Source of the DNA: Leptolyngbyaceae cyanobacterium C42_A2020_001
GTDB lineage: Bacteria > Cyanobacteriota > Cyanobacteriia > Leptolyngbyales > Leptolyngbyaceae
DNA: 64,000 nt
Assembly: GCA_015272515.1 (NCBI GenBank)
Contig: JACYLN010000141.1
Coordinates: forward strand, 28,338 to 92,337
Direction: 5' to 3'
Below the pieces are notes generated by a model. That model was given only the letters and a program-made list of their open reading frames with translations, ran no database searches and was not told the origin of the DNA. How positions within the stretch are numbered: position 1 is the stretch's first letter; each line of letters begins with the position of its first letter. Both the position numbers and the translations under genes were made by a program. Below, one piece after another: positions 7,810-15,680 of this stretch.

Positions 7810-10500
7810 ATGACTTCTTCTGATCTTCAACGTTTCCATGAGTCGTTCAATACTTCGGCTCGTGCCGAAGCGCCCCATCAGCAAGACACCTCCAATTTGT
7901 CTCATGGGACGGTTGCAACCATTGCTGCGGGAAGTGATCCCATCCAAACGGCGAAGGGTGTGTATGTGGTCATTCATGGACACTTCTACCAACCGCCCCG
8001 CGAAAATCCTTATCTAGACGCGATCGAGCGGCAACCCAGTGCCCATCCGTTTCATGACTGGAATGAGCGAATTCACCACGAATGCTACCGTCCCAACGCG
8101 TTTGCCCGGATCGTCAACGATCGCGAAGAGGTGATGGGGATCGTTAACAACTACGAGTATCTCAGCTTTAACTTTGGGCCAACACTCTTAAGCTGGCTAG
8201 AGCGCTACGACGTTGAAACTTACCAGCGCATTCTGGAAGCAGACCGCAAGAGTTGCAACCGCTTGAATGGGCACGGCAACGCGATCGCCCAGGTGTATAA
8301 CCACATCATCCTGCCCCTGGCCAGCGATCGCGATAAACTTACCCAAATTCGCTGGGGTAAAGAAGACTTCCGCTCTCGGTTTGGGCGTGATCCTGAAGGC
8401 ATGTGGCTGGCGGAGACAGCGGTAGACTATCCCACGCTGGAAGCACTGGCTGCGGAAGGGATCAAGTTCATCATCCTGGCACCCTCTCAAGCGCAGCGTT
8501 GCCGTCCCCTGCCCACCCACGACGATCCCCATCCCGACTGGCATGAAGTTGGTGGTAGCCAGATCGATCCCACCCGTCCCTATCGATGTTTCTTAAATGG
8601 GAATAGCAACACTCCCTACATCGACATCTTTTTCTACGATGGGCCGATCTCTCGCGATATGGGGTTTGACAGCGCCCTGTCAAATGCTCATCATTTTGCC
8701 GGGCGGTTAGGGCAGGCAGTGCGAGGGGATCAACGCCCGGCGCAGTTAATCGCTGTTGCCACGGATGGCGAAACCTTTGGGCATCACAAGGGCGGCACGG
8801 AGAAATGTCTGGCCTACAGCTTTACTAGAGAGCTTCCCCAGCGAGGTTGGACGGTGACCAACTTTGCCCATTACCTGTCTATTAACGCGCCTGCTTGGGA
8901 AGTAGAACTCAAGCCAATCACTGCTTGGAGCTGTAGCCACGGGGTCGATCGCTGGCAGGATGACTGCGGCTGTGGTGGTGGGCTATGGCATCAAAAATGG
9001 CGGCGACCTTTGCGAGATGCGCTGAACTGGCTGCGAGATCAGCTAGTACGAGTGTATGAAGAAGCGGCCAGCAAACTGTTGCAAGATCCCTGGAAAGCGC
9101 GTGATCAGTACATTCAGGTGATGCGCGATCGCTCCGTTAGCAATGTCAGCCAGTTTCTGGAACGGCATCAGCTTCATATTTTGAACGCGACTGAACGAGT
9201 GGATGCCCTGCGACTGCTGGAGATGCAGCGCCACAGTATGCTGATGTTCACCAGTTGCGGCTGGTTTTTTGAAGAAATTTCCCGTCCGGAGGGGGTACAA
9301 ATTCTGCGCTACGCAGCCCGGGCGCTGGAATTGGCGGGCGATGTCACAGGCATTCGCCTGGAAGAGGCATTCATCAAACAGTTGGAGGCGGCTCCCAGTA
9401 ATGTGGAGATCTTTGGCCACGGGGCTACGGTGTATCGCCAATTAGTTTATTCTGCCCAAATTTCTCTAGAACAGGTGGCGGCTCATTATGCCATTAGCTC
9501 TCTGTTTACCACCCACGCACGAGAACAGCGAGTGTATTGCTATACGGCGCATCAGTCCGACTATCAGTTGCAACGAATTGGCTCAATGACGCTGGCGATC
9601 GGGCGGTTGCAGTTGATCTCCGAAGTGACTCGTGAAACGGCCGATTTTGCCTTTGCCGTGTTGCATCTGGGCGGGTGGGATTTCCACTGCTGCATTCAGC
9701 CGTTCTCTGGGCGACGCGACTACAGCGAAATGAAAGACGACTTGTTTGAAGCGCTGAAGCAGGCAAGTTCCGCCCACATCATCCTGGCAATGAATCGTCG
9801 CTTTGGGGATCAATCCTTTAGCCTGCAAAGCCTGTTTGCGGAGGAACGCCATCGCATCATGCGCTTGTTGACCCAGGGTACGCTCAACCGTTTAGCACAA
9901 CTTTACACTCAGGTTTACCGTGATAATTACGGAGTGTTAATGGCATTCCAGCGAGATGATTTGGCTGTGCCGCAGGAAATGCAGGTGGCGGCGGAAGTGG
10001 CGTTGAGTCACCGGATGTTGCTGTCGCTAAGAGCATTGGAACAGGAAAGTAGCGATCTGTCGTCTACTGCTAATCGAGCCGGGTTGGATCATCTGGCAGA
10101 ATTGGAAGCGATCGCCACTGAAGCCAATCACATGCGTTGCCAGTTGGATGTACCCGAAGCCCGACAAACTTTGGAACGGCTGATTCTTCAGGTGCTGCGC
10201 CATCTGCTGTATGAATTTGACCCCACCATGCTGTACGCAGACCTGGCTCGTGTTGAACGACTCCTTAGTCTAGGGCAACAAATGAACTTAAGCCTGTCGT
10301 TGGCGAAGGCACAAGAATTGTATTTTGCCTGCTTAAACGATTGGCTGATCCCAGAATGCTTAAAGTGGGCAGCTCACGAACAGGGTGATCTTGAGCCATC
10401 TAACGAGACTAGAATCAGCCTGCCTTACCTGCGATCGCTCCTGAAACTGGGACAGCTTCTGGCGATAGATGTAGACGGTTGGTTGGCACAACTATCATAG
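7810..10500 (+). CDS. Glycoside hydrolase family 57 protein with DUF3536 region
   Basis: This 896-residue protein starts at ATG 7810 (MTSSDLQRFHESF). The first 50 residues are variable, then the GH57 barrel begins with VVIHGHFYQPPRENPY. Other GH57 landmarks are EGMWLAETAVDYPTLEALA, and AVATDGETFGHHKGG with an acidic residue expected in catalysis. The C-terminal half, WSCSHGVDRWQDDCGCGG onward, matches the DUF3536 arrangement of cyanobacterial GH57 proteins. The family acts on alpha-glucans such as glycogen by a retaining mechanism; the precise substrate is not known. The in-frame GTG at 7705 would add 35 residues but has no support. A Rof-like gene follows 29 bp later. Confidence 0.9.
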   Translation: MTSSDLQRFHESFNTSARAEAPHQQDTSNLSHGTVATIAAGSDPIQTAKGVYVVIHGHFYQPPRENPYLDAIERQPSAHPFHDWNERIHHECYRPNAFARIVNDREEVMGIVNNYEYLSFNFGPTLLSWLERYDVETYQRILEADRKSCNRLNGHGNAIAQVYNHIILPLASDRDKLTQIRWGKEDFRSRFGRDPEGMWLAETAVDYPTLEALAAEGIKFIILAPSQAQRCRPLPTHDDPHPDWHEVGGSQIDPTRPYRCFLNGNSNTPYIDIFFYDGPISRDMGFDSALSNAHHFAGRLGQAVRGDQRPAQLIAVATDGETFGHHKGGTEKCLAYSFTRELPQRGWTVTNFAHYLSINAPAWEVELKPITAWSCSHGVDRWQDDCGCGGGLWHQKWRRPLRDALNWLRDQLVRVYEEAASKLLQDPWKARDQYIQVMRDRSVSNVSQFLERHQLHILNATERVDALRLLEMQRHSMLMFTSCGWFFEEISRPEGVQILRYAARALELAGDVTGIRLEEAFIKQLEAAPSNVEIFGHGATVYRQLVYSAQISLEQVAAHYAISSLFTTHAREQRVYCYTAHQSDYQLQRIGSMTLAIGRLQLISEVTRETADFAFAVLHLGGWDFHCCIQPFSGRRDYSEMKDDLFEALKQASSAHIILAMNRRFGDQSFSLQSLFAEERHRIMRLLTQGTLNRLAQLYTQVYRDNYGVLMAFQRDDLAVPQEMQVAAEVALSHRMLLSLRALEQESSDLSSTANRAGLDHLAELEAIATEANHMRCQLDVPEARQTLERLILQVLRHLLYEFDPTMLYADLARVERLLSLGQQMNLSLSLAKAQELYFACLNDWLIPECLKWAAHEQGDLEPSNETRISLPYLRSLLKLGQLLAIDVDGWLAQLS

Positions 10501-10529
10501 GGCGTTGTCGAAGTGTATGAGGTTTGCTC

Positions 10530-10775
10530 ATGGATGCTTACACCCCTGTTAGCTGCGATTTTCATGATGAGTTGGAGGCGATCGCAACCCTGCATCAAAC
10601 CTGCCGGATCGTTTACCGCACGGAGGCAAATGCCACCAACGAAATCTCAGGGCAGATTGTGGATGTGTATGCATCCAATCATGCAGATTACGCAAAATTG
10701 GATGATGGAACCGTCATCCGATTGGATCAAATTGTCTCCGTGAACGATAAGCCCGTTTCTTTCTCCTGTGATTGA
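10530..10775 (+). CDS. Rof (YaeO)-like Rho-binding antiterminator family protein
   Basis: The 81-residue protein from ATG 10530 has a Shine-Dalgarno GAGG at 10519-10522. It shows the Rof pattern: MDAYTPVSCDFHDELEAIA at the start, then an aspartate- and glycine-containing beta-rich middle, and DGTVIRLDQIVSVNDKPV at the end. E. coli Rof binds the transcription terminator Rho and blocks it. Rho is generally absent from cyanobacteria, so this homologue probably has another partner, for example RNA or another Sm-fold target. It follows the GH57 gene by 29 bp and may be cotranscribed. The family call is from motif memory; I put moderate-high trust in it. Confidence 0.75.
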   Translation: MDAYTPVSCDFHDELEAIATLHQTCRIVYRTEANATNEISGQIVDVYASNHADYAKLDDGTVIRLDQIVSVNDKPVSFSCD

Positions 10776-10882
10776 CCGAGTTAGATCAGAGGTAGAGGGA
10801 AAAATCAGTGCTGAGGAACGAGGATTATGTAACTCCGGAAACCTCACCTCGCCTACGGCACCCCCTGTGTCCACACAAATCA

Positions 10883-10973
10883 TCTAACCTCCCCCAAACC
10901 CCTCTCCGACACGGAAAGGGGCTTTGATTCCGGCTCCCCTTCCCTCGCAGGGAAGGGGATGGGGGTTAGGTTC
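10883..10973. repeat. REP-like dispersed palindromic repeat
   Basis: Nested inverted repeats: an outer arm CTAACCTCCCCCA pairing with TGGGGGTTAG, an inner perfect 9-bp stem CCCCTTCCC / GGGAAGGGG around TCGCA, and a second stem CCCCT / AGGGG. Very similar units are scattered between genes in many cyanobacterial genomes. Only one good copy is in this window. Confidence 0.65.
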
Positions 10974-10996
10974 TAGAGGTTTTGAGTTAAATGAAC

Positions 10997-11307
10997 GTTC
11001 CAAACCGGACGATTCCTGCTCTGAACTCCAACCACCAAGTTCTGACGTGGAAACTTCGAGTTCAAAGGTCGAGCGATCGCGTTCTGAACTCGGAGTTTTT
11101 CGTCTTAAACCGGAAATGTCGCGTTCTGAACTCGGAGTTTCTCATTTCAAACTGAAAATGTCGCGTTCCAAACTCCATGTTTCGAGTTGTGAAGTGGAGA
11201 TTTCGAGTTCAGAGGTCAAATCGTCGTGTTCTGAACTGCACATTTCTCGTTTGAAACTGAAGCGATCAGAGTTGAAATGCGATCGTCCGGGTTCAAACGA
11301 GAAATCA
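10997..11307. repeat. Fourteen degenerate 21-bp tandem repeats
   Basis: From 10997 the sequence divides into consecutive units of 21 bp (one unit has 20), most starting GTTC, with the best-conserved forms at 11081-11101 and 11123-11143 (GTTCTGAACTCGGAGTTT). Units alternate between a form with GTTCTGAACTC and a form with TTAAACCGGAAATGTCGC-like sequence. Because 21 is a multiple of three, one frame (10924-11334) stays open and would encode a seven-residue repeat such as RSELGVS. That frame lacks a good start or ribosome-binding site, so I treat the region as a repeat array rather than a gene. Confidence 0.75.
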
Positions 11308-11392
11308 ACGAGGTTATGTTTTGAAGGGTCGTGACAGACTCAAGAGTCTGCTTTTAGTGCAGATAAAATGAAGGGACTGTCACGGCTTGTCT

Positions 11393-11912
11393 ATGTCTGC
11401 CAAAGATGTCTTTCATGAGTCTGTTAAACACGCCCTTCAGAAAGAAAACTGGATAATATAGCTTTGGTCAGAACGCTTAGGACAGGAAAAAGTGGCAAAG
11501 CCAATGCTGGGTAGGCGTTCTGACTCGCCATAGCCACGTTACAGATGGCTACGGCTATAACTCACGATCCACTAATTCTGGAGTTTAGTACGGAAGATCG
11601 GCTCAAGATTGATTTGGCAGCGGAACGGCTTTTAGCAGCAGAGCGGGATCAACAGAAAATAGCAGTGGAGGTAAAAAGCTTTCTCAGTGAATCAGCCCTT
11701 TTTGATTTTCATCTAGCACTGGGACAGTTTTTGAACTACCGGTTGGCTCTCAACATGCTGGAACCAGACCGATACCTCTACTTAGCGGTGCCGATTTCTG
11801 CCTATGACTCGTTTTTCTCGCGATCTTTTCCTCAAGCTGCTTGGCAGAGTACCACTTGAAATTGTTGGTATATGACCCCGTCAACGAGGTGATTGTGCAA
11901 TGGATCGATTAA
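11393..11912 (+). pseudogene. xisH: Broken xisH (fdxN element excision controlling factor-like)
   Basis: The ATG at 11393 opens MSAKDVFHESVKHALQKENW, a clear XisH N-terminus, and stops at 11459-11461. The match resumes near 11557 with THDPLILEFSTEDRLKIDL and continues through EVKSFLSESALFDFHLALGQ. A frameshift near 11830 then moves the C-terminus to another frame, which reads LLVYDPVNEVIVQWID and ends at TAA 11910-11912. The gap between the first two pieces is filled by a palindromic element of about 105 bp. XisH proteins pair with XisI; the fold resembles an endonuclease, and the family function is poorly known. The C-terminal end overlaps the xisI start by 13 bp, as expected for an intact pair. 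Confidence 0.85.
11457..11561. mobile_element. MITE-like palindromic element inside xisH (copy A)
   Basis: About 105 bp interrupts xisH exactly between codons for NW-I and THDP. It begins TATAGC and ends GGCTATA, and internally GTCAGAACGC near the left end pairs with GCGTTCTGAC. It has no coding capacity. A diverged copy in the opposite orientation lies at about 60011-60117, sharing TATAGCCG at one end and TCCTAAG..TTCTGACCAAAGC at the other. This supports a small non-autonomous mobile element rather than random sequence. The target duplication cannot be fixed because both flanks read ATA/TATA. Confidence 0.7.
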
Positions 11913-12217
11913 CTCAGTACCGTGACGCCGTTCGCACTCAGGGTAAGCCTGCGAACGGCGACATTGAGGTGCAATTACTGTTTGACCCTGAACGCGATCA
12001 TTATCAACTGGTTGATTTAGGGTGGGATGGGCAGCGCCGAATCTATAACTGCGTAATCCATCTTGATATTCGAGATGGCAAGGTTTGGATTCAGCGCAAT
12101 CAAACCGATGAGCGCATTGCCGAACAATTGATTGCTTTAGGAGTGGCACGAGCAGACATCATTCTGGGACTTCAACCCCCCAATCTGCGACAGTACACTG
12201 AGTACGGAGTTGCGTAG
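11900..12217 (+). CDS. xisI: XisI-family protein, short form
   Basis: 105 residues, starting MDRLTQYRDAV. The XisI core is clear: NGDIEVQLLFDPERDHYQLV, LGWDGQRRIYNCVIHLDI and the C-terminal DIILGLQPPNLRQYTEYGVA. The usual helix between the YR motif and the GDxEVQ strand appears about 10-12 residues shorter than I expect for the family. The start codon lies inside the last codons of xisH, so the two were translationally coupled. With xisH broken, this gene is an orphan partner and may be decaying. Confidence 0.85.
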   Translation: MDRLTQYRDAVRTQGKPANGDIEVQLLFDPERDHYQLVDLGWDGQRRIYNCVIHLDIRDGKVWIQRNQTDERIAEQLIALGVARADIILGLQPPNLRQYTEYGVA

Positions 12218-12330
12218 GATCAAAACGACTCCCCACAAATCCTTAATCAGCAATCTCAAATCCTTCTCCCGCCTCCCCCATCTCTCAAAATCTGCCTTAA
12301 GATGGGAAAGCTCATTAGTCTGTCGATGTT

Positions 12331-13233
12331 ATGGAATCGCAATCCTCTCGCTCCCGCTCTGCTGAAGCTTTTTCAATGGATGATTTTGCCAAAGCGTTAG
12401 AAGGCTTTGACTACGAGTTCCAGCGGGGGCAAATCGTTCGGGGAAAGGTGGTGAGTTATGACACGAACGGCGTGTACGTGGATATTGGCGCAAAATCACT
12501 TGCCTTTGTGCCAGAGCAAGAAGTGAGCATTAAAGGTGTGAAAGAGCTTTCGGCCGTTTTGCCGCAGGATGAAGAAGCCGAATTTTTGATTGTGCGGGAG
12601 CAAGATGCGGATGGACAGGTGACGCTCTCGCTGAAACAGTTGGAGATTCGCAAAGCCTGGGATCGGTTGGCAGACGTGCAGGAGAGCAATCAGAGTTTGT
12701 CGGTGCGGGTCACGGGCACGAATAAAGGCGGTGTAACGGTGGATGTACAGGGAGTGCGGGGCTTTATTCCGCGATCGCACCTGGTAGAACGCGACAACCT
12801 GGAAGCGCTGGTGAAAACTACTCTAACGGCAACCATCATTGAATTGAATCAAGAAAAGGGCAAACTGGTTCTCTCCAATCGGTTAGCCAGTCGCTCAGCC
12901 GCCTTTAGTCAGCTTGAAATTGGACAACTAGTGGAAGGTGCCATCAGTGGCATCAAGCCCTTTGGTGTGTTTGTGGATATGAACGGCACCAGCGGCTTGT
13001 TGCACATCAATCAGATCAGCCAGAAATACATTGAGTCGCTGGCAAAAGTGTTTCAGGTGGGGCAACCGATCAAAGCTATGATTGTCAACCTGGATGAAGG
13101 ACAGGGGCGAATTTCCCTTTCTACAAAAGTGCTGGAAAACTTCCCCGGTGAAATGCTGGAAAGCATGGAAACCGTAATGGCAGAAGCGAGCGATCGCGAA
13201 TCTCGCGCTAGAAAAGCGATTTTAGGCGAATGA
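12331..13233 (+). CDS. S1 RNA-binding domain protein, 30S ribosomal protein S1 homologue
   Basis: 300 residues with three S1 (OB-fold) repeats: about 30-100 (GQIVRGKVVSYDTNGVYVDI), 118-182 (SVRVTGTNKGGVTVDV) and 196-266 (GQLVEGAISGIKPFGVFVDM). This three-domain layout fits the short cyanobacterial S1 proteins, of which there are usually two; this resembles the second, Rps1B-type form. It binds single-stranded RNA and may help mRNA recruitment to the ribosome in a group with weak Shine-Dalgarno use. The gene has no neighbour that clarifies its role. Confidence 0.88.
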   Translation: MESQSSRSRSAEAFSMDDFAKALEGFDYEFQRGQIVRGKVVSYDTNGVYVDIGAKSLAFVPEQEVSIKGVKELSAVLPQDEEAEFLIVREQDADGQVTLSLKQLEIRKAWDRLADVQESNQSLSVRVTGTNKGGVTVDVQGVRGFIPRSHLVERDNLEALVKTTLTATIIELNQEKGKLVLSNRLASRSAAFSQLEIGQLVEGAISGIKPFGVFVDMNGTSGLLHINQISQKYIESLAKVFQVGQPIKAMIVNLDEGQGRISLSTKVLENFPGEMLESMETVMAEASDRESRARKAILGE

Positions 13234-13333
13234 ACCAATCCCATGTCGAGCGTGTCGCCGGCTAGATCCGCGATCGCAGCAAGACTGGAATAATGTAGAA
13301 GAAAATTTGTCAGACGTTGGGGAGCACATATCG

Positions 13334-14230
13334 GTGTCTTTCAGCATTTTTGACCTGTTCTGGGTTTTTCTGATCATTTCTTCGCTGCAACCTGTGTTGC
13401 AGCGTCGTCAGGTTGCATCTCGCAGGCTGCAAACCCTCAAAGCTTTTGAGCGAGAACGCAAGAGCCGCGTTATTCTGCTCATTCATCGCCAAGAATCCTT
13501 AAGCTTGTTGGGCATTCCCCTTTCCCGCTACATCACCATCGAAGATTCCGAACAAGTCCTGCGGGCAATTCGGCTCACCCCTCCCGATACTCCCATCGAT
13601 TTGATTTTGCACACACCGGGCGGCTTAGTTCTGGCAACCGAGCAAATCGCCAGAGCGCTGATCCGCCATCCGGCAAAAGTCACAGTATTTGTGCCCCACT
13701 ATGCTATGAGCGGCGGCACCATGCTGGCTCTCGCTGCCGATGAAATTGTGATGGATGCCAACGCTGTTTTAGGTCCAGTCGATCCGCAACTGGGCAACTT
13801 CCCAGCCGCCAGCATTCTGAATGTGGTGCAAGAGAAGCCGATTGAAAGAATCGATGATCAAACCCTGATCATGGCGGATCTGTCGCGCAAGGCAATCAAA
13901 CAGGTGCAGCGCTTCGTCAGAACCTTGCTGCAAGATGACATTCCCAAGCAGAAAGTACCGCTCGAAAAAATCGATCTGATTATTGAAACCTTAACCACCG
14001 GACAGGTTACCCACGACTATCCGATCACGGTAGAAGAAGCCACAGGGCTGGGTTTGCCGATCACCGTGGGTTTGCCCCTCAGCATTTATGACTTGATGGA
14101 ACTCTATCCCCAACCCCAGGGAGGCAGACCATCGGTGCAATATATCCCCATGCCCTACGCTCCCCGTCCTGCCTTGCCAGAACCCAAAGGCAGACCCCTG
14201 CCCGAAGCAGATTCCGTTTCAGGACGTTAG
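13334..14230 (+). CDS. SDH-family Clp-fold serine protease, membrane anchored
   Basis: I choose GTG at 13334 (MSFSIFDLFWVFLI), which has a Shine-Dalgarno GGGGAG at 13319-13324, over the TTG at 13307; this gives 298 residues. A membrane segment (about 3-22) is followed by a Clp/SppA-like fold: IDLILHTPGG, then the nucleophile region HYAMSGGTMLALAADEIVMD, then AVLGPVDPQLG. The family (serine dehydrogenase proteinase-like) is a presumed membrane-associated ATP-independent peptidase. A proline-rich tail (from about 275) is unusual and probably disordered. A DUF554 gene starts 3 bp after its stop, so the two are likely cotranscribed. Confidence 0.88.
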   Translation: MSFSIFDLFWVFLIISSLQPVLQRRQVASRRLQTLKAFERERKSRVILLIHRQESLSLLGIPLSRYITIEDSEQVLRAIRLTPPDTPIDLILHTPGGLVLATEQIARALIRHPAKVTVFVPHYAMSGGTMLALAADEIVMDANAVLGPVDPQLGNFPAASILNVVQEKPIERIDDQTLIMADLSRKAIKQVQRFVRTLLQDDIPKQKVPLEKIDLIIETLTTGQVTHDYPITVEEATGLGLPITVGLPLSIYDLMELYPQPQGGRPSVQYIPMPYAPRPALPEPKGRPLPEADSVSGR

Positions 14231-14233
14231 CCT

Positions 14234-14977
14234 GTGGGGATTGATTTTTGGGTCAAAACCAGCGGCACTTGGGTAAATGTGGTAGCAGTATTATTGGGAA
14301 CGACCGTGGGAATGCTGCTGCGAGGACGCTTACCAGCCCGCATGATGCTGGTAATTACCCAGGGTGTGGGATTGCTGACGCTGTTTCTTGGCTTCACGAT
14401 GGCGGCAAATCTGACCAAAGCCCAGGCTGGGATTGTGGACGGTATCGTTTTGGGGTTAGTGACCCTGGTGGTAGGTGGGCTGCTGGGTGAATGGTGGCGG
14501 ATTGAAGACGGACTCGCACAGATCGGCGATCGCCTCAAGAAGCAGTTCAGCGGCGGCAGTGGCTTCACTGAGGGATTCGTTGCTGCTAGCCTGCTATTCT
14601 GCGTTGGACCCATGACCCTGCTTGGTTGTCTCAGCAATGGATTGACTGGAGACAATCGCCTGCTGCTACTCAAATCCACAATGGATGGGCTGGTTGCGAT
14701 CGCCTTCACCAGCAGTTTTGGCATCGGCGTTGGCTTTTCAGTACTACCGATTTTGTTCTATCAAGGTGGGCTATCACTGCTGGCAGGCTTACTCGCCCAA
14801 ATCATTCCCAATCCAGCCACCTCGCCTCCCATTCTGCTAGCCACCGGAGTTGGCGGTTTAATGATTGTTGGTATCGGCATTAATCTGTTGGACTTGACCA
14901 AAATTCGAGTTGCCGCATTTTTGCCTGCGTTATTGCTTGCACCTCTCTTCTACTGGTTAGGCAGTTTGACTAGCTAG
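14234..14977 (+). CDS. DUF554 family membrane protein
   Basis: 247 residues from GTG 14234, with about six or seven hydrophobic segments and glycine-rich turns such as LLGTTVGMLLRGRLP and GPMTLLGCLSNGLTGD, which are typical of DUF554. It is an inner-membrane protein whose substrate is not established. It follows the protease gene by only 3 bp. Its stop codon overlaps the convergent DCC gene by 4 bp (14974-14977), so neither gene has a separate terminator here. Confidence 0.88.
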   Translation: MGIDFWVKTSGTWVNVVAVLLGTTVGMLLRGRLPARMMLVITQGVGLLTLFLGFTMAANLTKAQAGIVDGIVLGLVTLVVGGLLGEWWRIEDGLAQIGDRLKKQFSGGSGFTEGFVAASLLFCVGPMTLLGCLSNGLTGDNRLLLLKSTMDGLVAIAFTSSFGIGVGFSVLPILFYQGGLSLLAGLLAQIIPNPATSPPILLATGVGGLMIVGIGINLLDLTKIRVAAFLPALLLAPLFYWLGSLTS

Positions 14978-15381
14978 AGTTTGCAATCCGACACGCACGC
15001 CGGATACTTAGGTTGATACGTCGAATTACGTTTGCCAAACAGGATGTAGCGGTTATCTCGAACTTGTTCATAGATGCTATCGCCACTTGCCTTTAAACCC
15101 GGCAACGCCCGATAAGCAGACACAAACACCTCTCCCAGGGGCAGCAAATTTCCAATTTCTTCAGCCGCGTCACTGCCCTGCCACCGCTTCTCCGGTGCAA
15201 TCTTATCCACTAAAATCATGCCCATTTCGCAATCTTGCGCGGTAATTCCTAACTTCCTAAGATTCACTTCATCTTGCATTGGAATGTAGGAAAACTGCCG
15301 CCCTTTATCCAGGGTTTCTAACAATTGCACCAACGTAACGCACAAATTGCAATTACCATCGTAGATAACGTAGTAACTCAT
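14974..15381 (-). CDS. DCC family (DUF393) thiol-disulfide protein
   Basis: 135 residues starting MSYYVIYDGNCNLCVTLVQL, where DGNCNLC is the DxxCxxC redox motif that gives the family its name. The body has the helix-strand pattern of a small thioredoxin-like fold, and LPLGEVFVSAYRALPGL matches the family centre. Two more cysteines lie at the extreme C-terminus (ACVSDCKL), which is uncommon. It is probably a cytoplasmic oxidoreductase of unknown partner. It is convergent with the DUF554 gene and overlaps it by 4 bp. Confidence 0.88.
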   Translation of the reverse strand: MSYYVIYDGNCNLCVTLVQLLETLDKGRQFSYIPMQDEVNLRKLGITAQDCEMGMILVDKIAPEKRWQGSDAAEEIGNLLPLGEVFVSAYRALPGLKASGDSIYEQVRDNRYILFGKRNSTYQPKYPACVSDCKL

Positions 15382-15680
15382 AGGAAAGGAAATGGGAGAT
15401 AGGGGATGGGGTGTAGGGAATCGAGTAAGTACCCTTATATGTTAAGGATTTTTGGGAAATTCGAGGATTTCGCAAAGGGTATCAACTGAAATCAGATTTC
15501 GCCTACCTCCAATTCCCTTCCCCCCGCTTCTTGCCCTTGCCCACCTTCCATCAGTGCCTATTGCTACAGTCCACAGTCTGGCTCTAACAGACAATGACGG
15601 TTTAAGGTCATGCGCTTGTGGTCAGATGAATGCAAATAGGACTATGAGCGTTTGATCGCCCGCAAGTGGTGACCGAGTCG

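Noticed and set aside
9043..9441. 132-residue frame antisense to the GH57 gene
   Set aside because: Antisense shadow; the protein pattern is not globular and the sense gene is clearly conserved.
10924..11334. 136-residue open frame across the 21-bp repeats
   Set aside because: It starts at TTG without a ribosome-binding site, its beginning overlaps a REP-like hairpin, and openness follows from the 21-bp period.
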